Position numbers and translations under genes: made by a program. A stretch of DNA of 29,329 bases from Verrucomicrobiota bacterium. Lineage in GTDB: Bacteria > Verrucomicrobiota > Verrucomicrobiia > Opitutales > Opitutaceae. Positions 1 through 8,841 of the stretch are shown here, piece after piece. A model generated the notes under the pieces. The model worked only from the letters and a program-made list of their open reading frames with translations, ran no database searches and was not told the origin of the DNA. Every line of letters starts with the position of its first letter. Position 1 is the stretch's first letter. Location: positions 1 through 29,329 of the forward strand of contig JAEWIY010000131.1 in the NCBI GenBank assembly GCA_023386835.1. Reading direction: 5' to 3'.

Positions 1-22
1 ACCGACGCGAACGGGCCACCGG

Positions 23-52
23 GCCGGGCGCCGGAATCACCCGGCGCCCGGC
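23..52 (-). terminator. GC-rich hairpin downstream of the amidase gene
   Basis: A perfect 12-bp inverted repeat (GCCGGGCGCCGG and its complement) with a 6-nt loop AATCAC lies 33 nt beyond the stop codon of the minus-strand amidase. No T-run follows it in the minus direction, so it is a terminator-like hairpin rather than a textbook intrinsic terminator. It could equally serve a plus-reading gene that ends left of the window. Confidence 0.5.
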
Positions 53-85
53 ATACGGTTCAGTTCGTGTTGTGTCGGATCTTCC

Positions 86-2146
86 TCACAGGTTCACGAA
101 AGCGACCTCAGAGGAAGCGTTGCCGGCGAGGTCGACGGCGAGCACCAGGACCTCGATCTTCTTCAGCGAGTTGAGCTCAAGCTGCTCGGCGCTTTCCGGC
201 GGGAGGACGGCCGTCCACTTGTTGCCGGAGACGCTCGCGGCGAGCATCTGGCCACCGACGGTGACTTCGACGCGGTCAACGCCACTCTTGTCGTTCACGT
301 TTCCGGTGAAGGAAATCAGCGAGTTCTTCTTGGACGCGCTGCGGACGATCGTCAGCACCGGCGGAGTGTCGTCCTGCTTGGGCGACTGACGGGAGAGGCG
401 AGCCTTGTAGTTGAAGGTTTCGCCCGGCAGCGGCGGGGCAAGCGGCGGGCCGTAGCGGTGACGGGTCGCCTGCTCGTAAGCGTACGCAATCGCGAGCACG
501 TTGGCGTCATCGTACAACCGGCCGGTGACGTTGAGCGTCAGCGGCTCGCGACGGTTCTCGTCGTACTGCAGCACACCCATCGGAACGGTGACGGCGGGCA
601 GGTGCATGAAGTTGACGAGGTCGCGGCCGATGATCGTGCCGCTTGTCGGCCCCTTGTTCGGCCAGACCGGCCAGACCACGGCGTCGAGACCTTCGGCGTC
701 CATCCAGTCTTCGAAGGCGTTTTTCTGCTGGGCGCGCGCCAGGTAGTGTTCGATGCCGGGATCGGAATCGAACGGGATCGCGGTGCCCTCGCTGTAGGTC
801 TGGGTCGCCGGGTCGTAGGTGTACATCGCGTTGCGCACGGCCGCGCTGATGCCGGTGACGAGTGAGGCGGTGTCGACCACCTTCTTCGCCAGCGACTGCT
901 CGGTGTCACCCGGGCGGCGGACGATCGACTCGATCAGGCCGCGGTACGAGTACGCGGCGACCTGCGTGCTGTACGGAGCGCTCAGGAGGCGAGTCACCGG
1001 AGCGTCCGGGCCACGATTGTAGGTCGTGCTGACCTCCGGAGGCATGAAGACGAACTCAACGATGGCGCCGGCGGCCTCCATGTCGGCCTTCGCCTGCTGC
1101 ACCAGCGCGAACGTGGCCGGCGTTGTGTTCTGGACGTTGACGGTGTTGCTGGTTGCGCCGGGACCCGGATTGGGATGCGGCAGGCCAACGTAGGTGCCGA
1201 TGATGCCGATCTTCTTGCCCTTGAGCGTGGCGTTCGCGATCGCGGCGGTGAAGCCGGACTGCGGCACTTCACGCCGGTCCTCGAGGAGCGGCAGGATGGG
1301 TGCCCAAATGTCGTTGGGGTCCTTCTCGCCGACGATGTCGCGCACCAGCGCGTTGTCCGCCGCGTGGCGGGTCATCGGACCGATCACGTCGCGTTCCGGG
1401 ACCAGCGGGATGATCTTGTCGACAGAGATGGAGCCACCGCTGACCTTGTACCCGACGAGCGCGCTGCGATCGCTCGGGTTGCGGATGGAGCCGCCGGTTT
1501 CACCGCCGAAGGTGAATCCCGTCAGGTAAGCGCCACTGGCGACGCCCGAGCCACCGCTGCTCCCGCCCGGCAAGGCGCCGGCGAGGTACGCGCTCCGGAC
1601 GGCGCCGCGCAGCTGGGAGTTGGAGTTGGTGGCGGAACTGGCCCACGTATCCATGTTGGCGTGACCCATGACCAGCGCGCCGGCCTGCCGGAGCTTGGCC
1701 ACGCTCCAGGTGTCGTTCAGCGTCACCAGGTCTTTCCAGCCGTTGGCGCCGCCGGTGATGGGCATGTTTTTGATCGAGTACGACCACTTGACCAGAAACG
1801 GAACGCCATGGAGCGGTCCCAGGACCACGCCGCGTTTCCGCATGCGGTCCGCGTCCGCGGCGTCTTCCAGCAGTTCTGGATTGATCGCGGCGACGGAGTT
1901 GAGCGGCTGCGCCGGCGCGATCGGGCTGGCCTGATCATACGCCTGGATACGGCGCAGGTACAGGTTCACCAGCTCAACCGACGTGAGCGCCTTGGAATCC
2001 ATCGCCATGGTCAGCTCGGAGAGCGTCGCAGTGCCGAGATCGAAGGTCTCGTTGCTGACTTTGGCGCGGGCGGTCGGCTGCAGGGCGATTAGGGCCGCCG
2101 CGGAGCCGAGAACGAGGCGGGCCAGTGGATCGAAGCGTAGTCTCAT
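86..2146 (-). CDS. Secreted amidase-signature family protein with C-terminal Ig-like domain
   Basis: Predicted 686 aa. Amidase-signature enzymes hydrolyse carboxamide bonds with a Lys-cisSer-Ser triad. Here Lys120 lies in GVPFLVKWS, Ser196 in GGSSGGSG and Ser220 in GGETGGSIR; the 24-residue Ser-Ser spacing is that of the family. The first 28 residues (hydrophobic stretch LVLGSAAALIALQ, then TARA) look like a signal peptide, so I place the start at this ATG rather than 69 nt upstream. Residues 591-686 form a beta-rich module after the catalytic domain, resembling Ig/fibronectin-type folds (TPPVLTI, VDLAGNAS). Substrate unknown: family members act on amino-acid amides, aryl amides, peptides or fatty-acid amides. 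It may share a transcript with the DUF1080 gene 275 nt upstream. No Shine-Dalgarno is visible at usable spacing. Confidence 0.9.
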   Translation of the reverse strand: MRLRFDPLARLVLGSAAALIALQPTARAKVSNETFDLGTATLSELTMAMDSKALTSVELVNLYLRRIQAYDQASPIAPAQPLNSVAAINPELLEDAADADRMRKRGVVLGPLHGVPFLVKWSYSIKNMPITGGANGWKDLVTLNDTWSVAKLRQAGALVMGHANMDTWASSATNSNSQLRGAVRSAYLAGALPGGSSGGSGVASGAYLTGFTFGGETGGSIRNPSDRSALVGYKVSGGSISVDKIIPLVPERDVIGPMTRHAADNALVRDIVGEKDPNDIWAPILPLLEDRREVPQSGFTAAIANATLKGKKIGIIGTYVGLPHPNPGPGATSNTVNVQNTTPATFALVQQAKADMEAAGAIVEFVFMPPEVSTTYNRGPDAPVTRLLSAPYSTQVAAYSYRGLIESIVRRPGDTEQSLAKKVVDTASLVTGISAAVRNAMYTYDPATQTYSEGTAIPFDSDPGIEHYLARAQQKNAFEDWMDAEGLDAVVWPVWPNKGPTSGTIIGRDLVNFMHLPAVTVPMGVLQYDENRREPLTLNVTGRLYDDANVLAIAYAYEQATRHRYGPPLAPPLPGETFNYKARLSRQSPKQDDTPPVLTIVRSASKKNSLISFTGNVNDKSGVDRVEVTVGGQMLAASVSGNKWTAVLPPESAEQLELNSLKKIEVLVLAVDLAGNASSEVAFVNL

Positions 2147-2421
2147 GTGTGTTGGAAGAGCCGCTCCCCGGGAGGGGGACGCGGCGGGCGGCATGAGCAA
2201 CGTGCATGCCACCACGCCGGGTGTTCACCCCGGTTGCTCCATCGAACGGTTCGGGCAGAACGCTTGTATCCGTTCGGTTGCGACAGTCGGAACGGGTCCC
2301 CCAATGCGGGAGATCCGAGGGGGCGCGTCACCAGAAGCCGGATGCGTTCAGCTGGCGCCGGCCGGTCGCCCACGAAAAGTTTTCATGCGTCCCGCCGCGG
2401 TGGCCCGCCGGCCAGTTGTGA

Positions 2422-3336
2422 TCAGCTGGACGGAATTGAATCGTCGAACAGGCGCACCAGCTCCTCCGGCATATCGTCAATCATCTGCAGTTGTATGCGC
2501 CGAAAGAATACTTCGGCCGCTTCCGATTGCAGCTGGATCCGGCCGCGGGTCAGTGGATGCGCGATGCCGTCCGTAACGTAGCGCGAGTCGCGCAGCACCA
2601 TCACGACCTGGCCGTTGACCAGGTGCACGCTGCGACCGTTGAAGCAGACCAGCTCCAGCTCAGTCCAGCCCCTGTCAGGCGTTTCCGCGTCGATGCTGCG
2701 CAGACAGAAGGGCGCCACGGACTCTCCGGCCCCGAACGGGCGAAACGGTTGCCGCACGCTGGCCACGCTGTTCATCATGCCCTCGGGCAGGAGGGCGCGG
2801 ATGTCGATGGCTGAATTGGCCTGAGCCCAGTAGTCGCCCATGTGTCCTTCCATGATCTGAAATTCCTGTGAGAGCATCCAGGAGCGCCAGTACTCCACCC
2901 CGGCGGGTCCGATCGAGTGGTAGAGGATGCCCGAGTCCTTGAGCAGGGCTTCCCGCGGCGGCCACTTCAACTCACCCCAACGGACCTGCAGCCGCAGTCG
3001 ATAGTTGGTGAACTCGGCCCGCGTGAAAACGCAGCCGTAGATTTCGCCACTGATCCGCAGCACGGGTTCACCGTCCTGCTCGAGCACGGTAAACACACCC
3101 GCCGGATCGTGATCGTAGCCGATGGGCTCCAGCGGCACCCCGGCCGCATCGACGGGCGGCCGGCCGTTATAGCCCGGTTGGTGCCGGAAACTCAGGTAAG
3201 TTCGCCATTGCGACAGCTCCCGATCCAGCAGGTCCGTCCATTCCTGCGCGTGGGTCGGGGAAACGAGCCCCGTCAGGAGCCCCAGCCAGAAGCCCAGCCA
3301 CTGGAACGACGTGCACGCGCGGGGAGGGAGGGTCAT
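2422..3336 (-). CDS. Secreted DUF1080 (3-keto-disaccharide hydrolase-type) protein
   Basis: About 304 aa. A signal peptide (WLGFWLGLLTGLVSPTHAQ) covers residues 1-30. The mature part has the DUF1080 pattern: an opening DLLDRELSQWRTY, the core FTNYRLRLQVRWGE, then SGILYH, EFQIMEGHMGDYW and a late strand RGRIQLQSEAAEVFFRRIQL. The fold is a concanavalin-like beta sandwich. The family is abundant in Verrucomicrobiota and Planctomycetota; some members hydrolyse 3-keto-glycosides, which is the basis of the name. The substrate here is not determinable. A GTG nine bases upstream (3345) is an alternative start with GGAG four bases before it; the ATG at 3336 was preferred. It diverges from the CHRD gene. 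Confidence 0.85.
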   Translation of the reverse strand: MTLPPRACTSFQWLGFWLGLLTGLVSPTHAQEWTDLLDRELSQWRTYLSFRHQPGYNGRPPVDAAGVPLEPIGYDHDPAGVFTVLEQDGEPVLRISGEIYGCVFTRAEFTNYRLRLQVRWGELKWPPREALLKDSGILYHSIGPAGVEYWRSWMLSQEFQIMEGHMGDYWAQANSAIDIRALLPEGMMNSVASVRQPFRPFGAGESVAPFCLRSIDAETPDRGWTELELVCFNGRSVHLVNGQVVMVLRDSRYVTDGIAHPLTRGRIQLQSEAAEVFFRRIQLQMIDDMPEELVRLFDDSIPSS

Positions 3337-3527
3337 GGACCGCACTTCACTCCAGATTCGCGTCCCCGGAAATGTTGCCGTTGCTCGTTCAATTGAGCCG
3401 TCCGTTTGGCGCCCTCCTGGAGCGAGAGCGGACGGCCGCAGCAGGGCGACGCAAAGCGCCTCCGTACCTGTCGCTGGAAGAACGCGCTGTCGGCTTTCTT
3501 GACGGAATTCGGAGCCTCGGCGGGTCA

Positions 3528-3543
3528 GTAACAGAGCTGTTAC
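3528..3543. promoter_or_regulatory. Palindrome in the DUF1080/CHRD intergenic region
   Basis: GTAACAG-AG-CTGTTAC is a perfect inverted repeat with 7-nt arms, followed at once by GTTTCATAAC, which adds a further partial half-site. It lies 91 nt upstream of the CHRD start, in the 298-nt divergent region 3337-3634. Its right arm overlaps a CTGTTACGT sequence resembling the motif found before other genes in this window. A regulator site is likely but the regulator is unknown. I see nothing else definite in this intergenic stretch. Confidence 0.4.
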
Positions 3544-3634
3544 GTTTCATAACCTGCGATCCTGCTGCTGGATGGCTCCCGGGACCGTGCCGCCACCGTC
3601 CGGGGCACAACGTATGCATTTCGTATTTCTGCGT

Positions 3635-4243
3635 ATGAAAGCCCCAATCAAACTCCTGGGAGCACTCGTGTTCCTTTCGCTCGCGGCGGCCGCTTCCGCC
3701 GTTCCGCTGGTGGTGTCGGCAACCCTTTCTGGAGAGGCGGAGAACCCCGACGTCGTGACGGATGGCACCGGTTGGGCCGTCGTGACGTATGATCCCGACG
3801 CTCACACCTTGCGCGTGCAGGTGGAGTTTTCCGGTCTGACCGGGATGACGACTGCTTCCCACATCCACGCCCCCATCAATCCGATGAACAACAACAATGC
3901 GGGCGTCGCCACCCAGACGCCGAGCTTCACGGGTTTCCCGCTCGGTGTGACCTCCGGTTCGTACGATCACACCTTTGATCTCACGGATCCGACCAGTTGG
4001 AATGCGTCGTTCATCACCGCGAACGGCGGTACGGTGGCAGGAGCGGAAATGGCGTTTGCCGGTTACTTGGCGGACGGGCGCGCCTACCTCAATGTTCACT
4101 CCACTTACGCTCCGGGTGGCGAGATCCGCGGAGACCTGAAAGCGGACGCGGTGCCGGATACCGCTGCGCTGGTGTGGCTGTTGGCCCCGGTGCTCGCTGG
4201 ATTGAGCGCGATGGCTCGGCGGCTGCGGCCGCTCGCTGCCTGA
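3635..4243 (+). CDS. CHRD-domain surface protein with VPDTA exosortase-type C-terminal tail
   Basis: 202 aa. Signal peptide with an ASA cleavage site after residue 22. Residues 23-170 match the CHRD domain (named after chordin): SATLSGEAENP, the TASHIHAP histidine motif, and a closing YLNVHSTYAPGGEIRGDL. CHRD proteins are secreted beta-rich proteins of uncertain biochemistry. The last 30 residues are VPDTA, a hydrophobic segment (LVWLLAPVLAGL) and a basic end (ARRLRP). This is the architecture of PEP-CTERM and VPDSG-CTERM sorting tails, so the protein is probably processed by an exosortase and displayed or released at the surface. Upstream in-frame starts at 3572 and 3614 exist, but this ATG gives the best signal peptide. 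Confidence 0.85.
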   Translation: MKAPIKLLGALVFLSLAAAASAVPLVVSATLSGEAENPDVVTDGTGWAVVTYDPDAHTLRVQVEFSGLTGMTTASHIHAPINPMNNNNAGVATQTPSFTGFPLGVTSGSYDHTFDLTDPTSWNASFITANGGTVAGAEMAFAGYLADGRAYLNVHSTYAPGGEIRGDLKADAVPDTAALVWLLAPVLAGLSAMARRLRPLAA

Positions 4244-4258
4244 ACGTTTCACAATGAT

Positions 4259-4282
4259 GTGACCGACTCAGGCGTCGGTCAC
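4259..4282 (+). terminator. Hairpin after the CHRD gene
   Basis: GTGACCGAC-TCAGGC-GTCGGTCAC is a perfect 9-bp stem with a 6-nt loop, 16 nt after the CHRD stop codon and between two convergent genes. There is no strong T-run, so it is a terminator-like hairpin. The rest of 4244-4441 shows nothing I can assign. Confidence 0.55.
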
Positions 4283-4441
4283 GCACGGGAGATTTCATCG
4301 TCGCCGGGCGCGCGCTGCCGCAACCGGCGTTTTAACGTCCCGGGGTGACGGCGGGTTTGACTCCAGATCAACTCGCCGCCGCTTCGGGCGTCGGCTTTGC
4401 GGCGCGGAGCGGAAAGCGGGACGGTTCGGTTGGCGCCAGGA

Positions 4442-4915
4442 TCAGGCTTCCGTTTCGAAAGACGGCTCGACCTCGATCGGGAAGCGGACGGAGTTCGCGA
4501 TGAAGCAGTAACGATGCGCGTCTTCGTGCAACTGGCGCGCGCGCTCCACGTCGGATCCTGACGCCAGCCGTGCCAGCGGTCGCAGGACGATGCGCGAGAA
4601 GGCTCCGGCGCCGCTCTCCTGTTCCTCCATCGTGCCGAGCGGCTGGTCGCGGTAGGCCGTGACAACGATGCCGTTGCTCGCACAGAGGTGCAGGTACCAA
4701 AGCATGTGGCAGGACGAAACGCTGGCGACGAGCAGCTCCTCGGGATTGTAGCGGCTCGGATCTCCGCGGAAGGCCGGATCGCTGGAGCCGACCAGGTCGG
4801 GTTTGCCTTCCGCCGAGTACACGTGGTCGCGGCTGTATCCACGGTAGGATTTCGTGCCCTCGCCGTGGTTGCCGGTCCAGGTCATCGTCAACGAGTAGGT
4901 GTGCGGTTTGGGCAT
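4442..4915 (-). CDS. OsmC/Ohr-like peroxiredoxin family protein
   Basis: 157 aa, normal for OsmC-family thiol peroxidases, which reduce organic or hydrogen peroxides with two cysteines. The start MPKPHTYSLTMTWTGN and the central motif ASVSSCHMLWYLHLC supply Cys69 (and Cys78). A second conserved block, AHRYCFIANSVRFPIEVEP, supplies Cys137, so Cys69/Cys137 are the probable redox pair. There is no signal peptide, so it should be cytoplasmic. The reading frame stays open far upstream, but that extension is arginine- and proline-rich noise overlapping modA; the ATG at 4915 gives the family-like start. It is divergent from modA across a 200-nt region with no clear motif. Confidence 0.9.
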   Translation of the reverse strand: MPKPHTYSLTMTWTGNHGEGTKSYRGYSRDHVYSAEGKPDLVGSSDPAFRGDPSRYNPEELLVASVSSCHMLWYLHLCASNGIVVTAYRDQPLGTMEEQESGAGAFSRIVLRPLARLASGSDVERARQLHEDAHRYCFIANSVRFPIEVEPSFETEA

Positions 4916-5115
4916 GAGCAAACGGTGTTGAGTACGGCGGAAGACGATCAGGCGCGGCGCTCGAACGGCGGCCCCACGACGTCGATCACGCCGCCGCATG
5001 GGGGCGTGTGCAAGCTCGCGCCCCTTTGCTGCCGCACGCCCCGACGCAGTGTGTGGTCGCACGGTGAGGGGCCGCGTCTTGCCCCGTTTCCGGCCGGTCG
5101 CATGCTCCGGCGGCA

Positions 5116-5952
5116 ATGACCGCCCACATGAACCGCCGTTTTGGGAAACGCCTCGCGGGTGTGTTGCTGGCGGTGATCGTGGTCGCAGTCGGCGCTGACG
5201 CGAAAGCGGCGTCCGAGAACGAATCGCGTCGGAGCCGTCTACACGTCGCGGCAGCTTCTGACCTGGTGTACTGTCTTGAGGCGCTGCAGGTCGCCTACGC
5301 CGGTCTCGCGCCGGACGTCGACGTGACCGTTTCGACGGGATCGTCGGGCAACTTCTTCGCGCAGATTCGGCACGGTGCGCCCTACGACGTGTTTCTCTCG
5401 GCCGACATCCGCTACCCGCGAGCGCTGGTCGACGCGGGACTGGCGAAGGGTGAGACGTTGCGGACGTATGCAATTGGTCGCTTGGTGTTGTGGTCCACGC
5501 GACCGGAGATCGAGGTCGCGCAGGGGCTGACCTCGTTGGACTCGGAGCGGGTGCGGCGAGTGGCGATCGCACAACCGGAACACGCGCCCTATGGCCGCGC
5601 GGCGCGGCAAGTATTCGAACGCTCCGGGCTTTGGACGGCGGTGCAGCGGAAGCTGGTGCTGGGCGAGAACATCGCGCAAACCGCACAGTTCATTCAGACG
5701 GGACATGCCGACGTCGGACTGGTGGCGCTGTCGCTCGTGCGGGCTCCGCGTCTGCGCGGGATCGGCCGCTACTGGCTGGTGCCGGACGATCTGCACGAGC
5801 CGCTCGAGCAAGCGGTGGTTCTCACGCGTCGGGGCGCGGCCAATCCGGCCGCCGTCGAATTTATCGCGTTCCTCTCCAAGCCGACAGCGCGGGAGATTTT
5901 CGAACGGTTTGGGTTCAGCCTGCCAACGGAGTCGCCAGCCGATGCAAACTGA
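5116..5952 (+). CDS. modA: Molybdate ABC transporter substrate-binding protein
   Basis: 278 aa. ModA binds molybdate or tungstate in the periplasm and delivers it to ModB. A signal peptide (RLAGVLLAVIVVAVGADAKA) is followed by family motifs: VAAASDL (46-50 region), STGSSGNFFAQIRHGAPYDV (73-92) and LSADIRYPRALVDAGLA. Later blocks APYGRAARQVFERSGLW and GENIAQTAQFIQTGHADVGL are also typical. Oxyanion contacts are expected from the AAASD and GSSG segments. The gene overlaps modB by 11 nt, implying translational coupling. An ATG 12 nt downstream is an alternative start. Confidence 0.9.
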   Translation: MTAHMNRRFGKRLAGVLLAVIVVAVGADAKAASENESRRSRLHVAAASDLVYCLEALQVAYAGLAPDVDVTVSTGSSGNFFAQIRHGAPYDVFLSADIRYPRALVDAGLAKGETLRTYAIGRLVLWSTRPEIEVAQGLTSLDSERVRRVAIAQPEHAPYGRAARQVFERSGLWTAVQRKLVLGENIAQTAQFIQTGHADVGLVALSLVRAPRLRGIGRYWLVPDDLHEPLEQAVVLTRRGAANPAAVEFIAFLSKPTAREIFERFGFSLPTESPADAN

Positions 5953-6646
5953 CGTGCTGGGTCTTCCGGCCGAGTTGTGGCAGGCGCTCGGTTTGAGCCT
6001 GAAACTGGCGGCGATCACGACGCTCGTGCTGCTCGTGCTCGGCTTGCCGCTGGCGCTCTGGCTAAACCGGGCGCGCGGACGGATCGTGCCGTTCGTGGAG
6101 GCGCTCGTCACGCTGCCGATCGTCCTGCCGCCGACGGTGATTGGGTTCTATGTGCTGACGTTGCTCTCGCCGCAGCATCCGCCCGGTCGCTGGTGGACGG
6201 ATCTGTTCGGTGAGCCGCTCACCTTTACTTTCACCGGCTTGGTCATCGGCTCCGTGCTCTATTCGTTGCCGTTCGCGGTGCAGCCGTTTCAGGCCGCGTT
6301 GCGCGGGGTACCGCTGGACCTGCGGCGGGCGGCGCAGAACCTCGGCGCGTCGCCCTGGCGCACGCTCTTCCGCGTGCACCTGCCGCTGGCGCGCCGCGGT
6401 ATTGGCGTGGGGGTGACACTCGCGTTCGCGCACACGTTGGGCGAGTTCGGCGTTGTCCTGATGATCGGCGGATCGATCCCCGGGCGGACGAAGGTTGCGT
6501 CAATTGCCCTGTATGACGAAGTGCAGAAGCTCAGCTACGGCACCGCGCACCGCTTTGCGGCTTTGCTGCTCGTCGTCTCCTTCGTCCTCTTGCTGGCGGT
6601 GGCGGTGCTGCAACGCCGCCGCCAGACGGATGACGGGCACGATTAA
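5942..6646 (+). CDS. modB: Molybdate ABC transporter permease
   Basis: 234 aa, usual ModB length, with about five to six membrane segments (for example LKLAAITTLVLLVLGLPLAL, the segment around LPIVLPPTVIGFYVLTLL, and FAALLLVVSFVLLLAVAVL). The cytoplasmic EAA loop, which docks on the ATPase, is visible as RRAAQNLGASPWRTLFRVHL followed by PLA. The start overlaps the end of modA. An ATP-binding ModC gene would normally follow, but the next gene is a convergent aldo/keto reductase 21 nt away, so the permease has no partner ATPase in this window. Confidence 0.9.
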   Translation: MQTDVLGLPAELWQALGLSLKLAAITTLVLLVLGLPLALWLNRARGRIVPFVEALVTLPIVLPPTVIGFYVLTLLSPQHPPGRWWTDLFGEPLTFTFTGLVIGSVLYSLPFAVQPFQAALRGVPLDLRRAAQNLGASPWRTLFRVHLPLARRGIGVGVTLAFAHTLGEFGVVLMIGGSIPGRTKVASIALYDEVQKLSYGTAHRFAALLLVVSFVLLLAVAVLQRRRQTDDGHD

Positions 6647-6667
6647 AGACCCTGTCCGAGGGCACTA

Positions 6668-7690
<1,023 letters not shown>

Positions 7691-7785
7691 GGGGCAATCA
7701 GGTGCGACCCGCGACGAACTTCAAGTGCAGTGGCCAATTGGCCGTGCGGCCTCCGCGCGGGAGCGTCCATCTTTTCGGCAAAACC

Positions 7786-7795
7786 CCGATAACAG
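7786..7795 (-). promoter_or_regulatory. Possible -10-like motif upstream of the aldo/keto reductase
   Basis: Read on the minus strand this is CTGTTATCGG, 96-105 nt upstream of the aldo/keto reductase ATG. It matches nine of ten positions of the CTGTTATCGT found before the gene at 26333. No good -35 hexamer is apparent at 16-18 nt, so a promoter role is only suggested by recurrence. Confidence 0.25.
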
Positions 7796-7946
7796 GTGCG
7801 GCGGGCGTTCGATCCCGCCAGTCCGACCGAGAGGGTCCCGTGCCGCCTCGCCGCAGTCCGATGAGTGACTTCGGTGCCGGGGCTGGTCGTTCGGCCCATG
7901 GCGCGCGGACCGCGAATCTGGCACCGTGGATGAACTTCCCTGCCCC

Positions 7947-8372
7947 ATGAGCCTGTCGCGCCTTTTCCACTACGTCATCGGACCCGAGTTGTACTGGCTC
8001 ACCGTTTGCCTGGGCATCCATCTCCTGGGGCTGCGGAACTCTCCGCCGACGGAGGCGGGCAGCCGATTTCTCGAGCAGTTCTGGTATTGGCTGCCCTTCG
8101 CGTTTGTGCCGGCGGGTTTTCTCCTGTACCTGCTGCCCAATGCCGGGCGTTGGTGGCTCCTGCTCCGGCTCGATCTGGCAACGCTGGTGGGGCTGTTTAT
8201 CGCGTCGGCGCTGCTGACCGAATCGGTCGATTTTCAGGACAGTCGCAACAGCGGCGTGGCGGCCGGGTTCATCATGTCGGTGAGCCTCGGCTTCGTCGTG
8301 CTCGTCGTTTGCACGCTCGTCGCGATTGGGGCGCTGTGGTGGTTTCGCGAGCGTGCGGTCGCTGCCGCGTGA
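7947..8372 (+). CDS. Small integral membrane protein, unknown function
   Basis: 141 aa with four likely membrane segments: LYWLTVCLGIHLLGL, WLPFAFVPAGFLLYLLP, LLLRLDLATLVGLFIASALL and VSLGFVVLVVCTLVAIGALWWF. The loop between the last two contains a charged DFQDSRNSG stretch. I do not recognise the family. An in-frame GTG at 7926 could add seven residues; the ATG is preferred because it begins the amphipathic N-terminus MSLSRLFHYV. The gene stands alone between the reductase (divergent) and the TPM operon (convergent, 34 nt apart). Confidence 0.65.
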   Translation: MSLSRLFHYVIGPELYWLTVCLGIHLLGLRNSPPTEAGSRFLEQFWYWLPFAFVPAGFLLYLLPNAGRWWLLLRLDLATLVGLFIASALLTESVDFQDSRNSGVAAGFIMSVSLGFVVLVVCTLVAIGALWWFRERAVAAA

Positions 8373-8406
8373 CACCCCGGATCGTTCGGCAGCGTTGTCT
8401 GGCTGC

Positions 8407-8841
8407 CTAGTGCTCGATGACCGCGTCCGGCAGCTCGTTGGTATCATCGGGCCGCCGCGGAAAATGACGGGCCAGCACGGCACCGACGCGGTCGATCGCG
8501 AGCACAAGTCCGCCCGTAAAGTCGCCGGCGCGGAAGTGGGCCTCGGTGGCCGCGGCGACCTCTGACCAGAACTCCTTTCCGGCGACACGGTCCACGGCTT
8601 CGTCGCCCACAATGGCGAAGCATTGCGAAACCGGGGCGATGAAGATCAGCACGGCGTTGCGGTCGCGGATCTCAGTCAGGCCGTGACGCGTGAACTCTTC
8701 GCGGGCGGTCAACAGCGCGTCGTCCACGTGGCGGCGCGACACGGCCACGCGGATTTCACCGGATGTCTGCTGTTCCGCCTTCGCGATCGCGGCGACAATG
8801 CGGTCCTGCTGGATCGCGGACTGGAAGTCGTTGCTTTTCAT
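8407..8841 (-). CDS. Soluble TPM-domain protein
   Basis: 144 aa TPM (TLP18.3/Psb32/MOLO-1) domain protein without a signal peptide or membrane anchor. Recognisable blocks are IVAAIAKAEQQTSGEIRVAV, the strand AVLIFIAPVSQCFAIVGDEA and the closing HFRAGDFTGGLVLAIDRVG, the counterpart of the FDEGFRAGVAAI block in the upstream protein. Its ATG overlaps the upstream stop codon by one base (TGATG), so translation is coupled. It is the last gene of a lemA-TPM-TPM operon. Such short second TPM proteins commonly accompany LemA and the membrane TPM protein; the biochemical role is not settled. Confidence 0.85.
   Translation of the reverse strand: MKSNDFQSAIQQDRIVAAIAKAEQQTSGEIRVAVSRRHVDDALLTAREEFTRHGLTEIRDRNAVLIFIAPVSQCFAIVGDEAVDRVAGKEFWSEVAAATEAHFRAGDFTGGLVLAIDRVGAVLARHFPRRPDDTNELPDAVIEH

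Noticed and set aside
1175..2092. 305-codon plus-strand open frame opposite the amidase.
   Set aside because: Typical GC-rich shadow of the amidase reading frame, with no signal, motif or upstream context.
4916..5686. N-terminal extension of the OsmC-like protein opposite modA.
   Set aside because: Arg/Pro-rich and overlaps a clear modA on the other strand; family length fits the start at 4915.
7800..7830. Sequence resembling a tRNA T-arm and 3' end (GCGGGCGTTCGATCCCGCC then AGTCCGACC) in the 7691-7946 gap, possibly a tRNA remnant or attachment site.
   Set aside because: The T-stem pairs properly only with an 8-nt loop, no acceptor 5' strand, D-arm or anticodon arm is found upstream, and no integrase or repeat copy is near.
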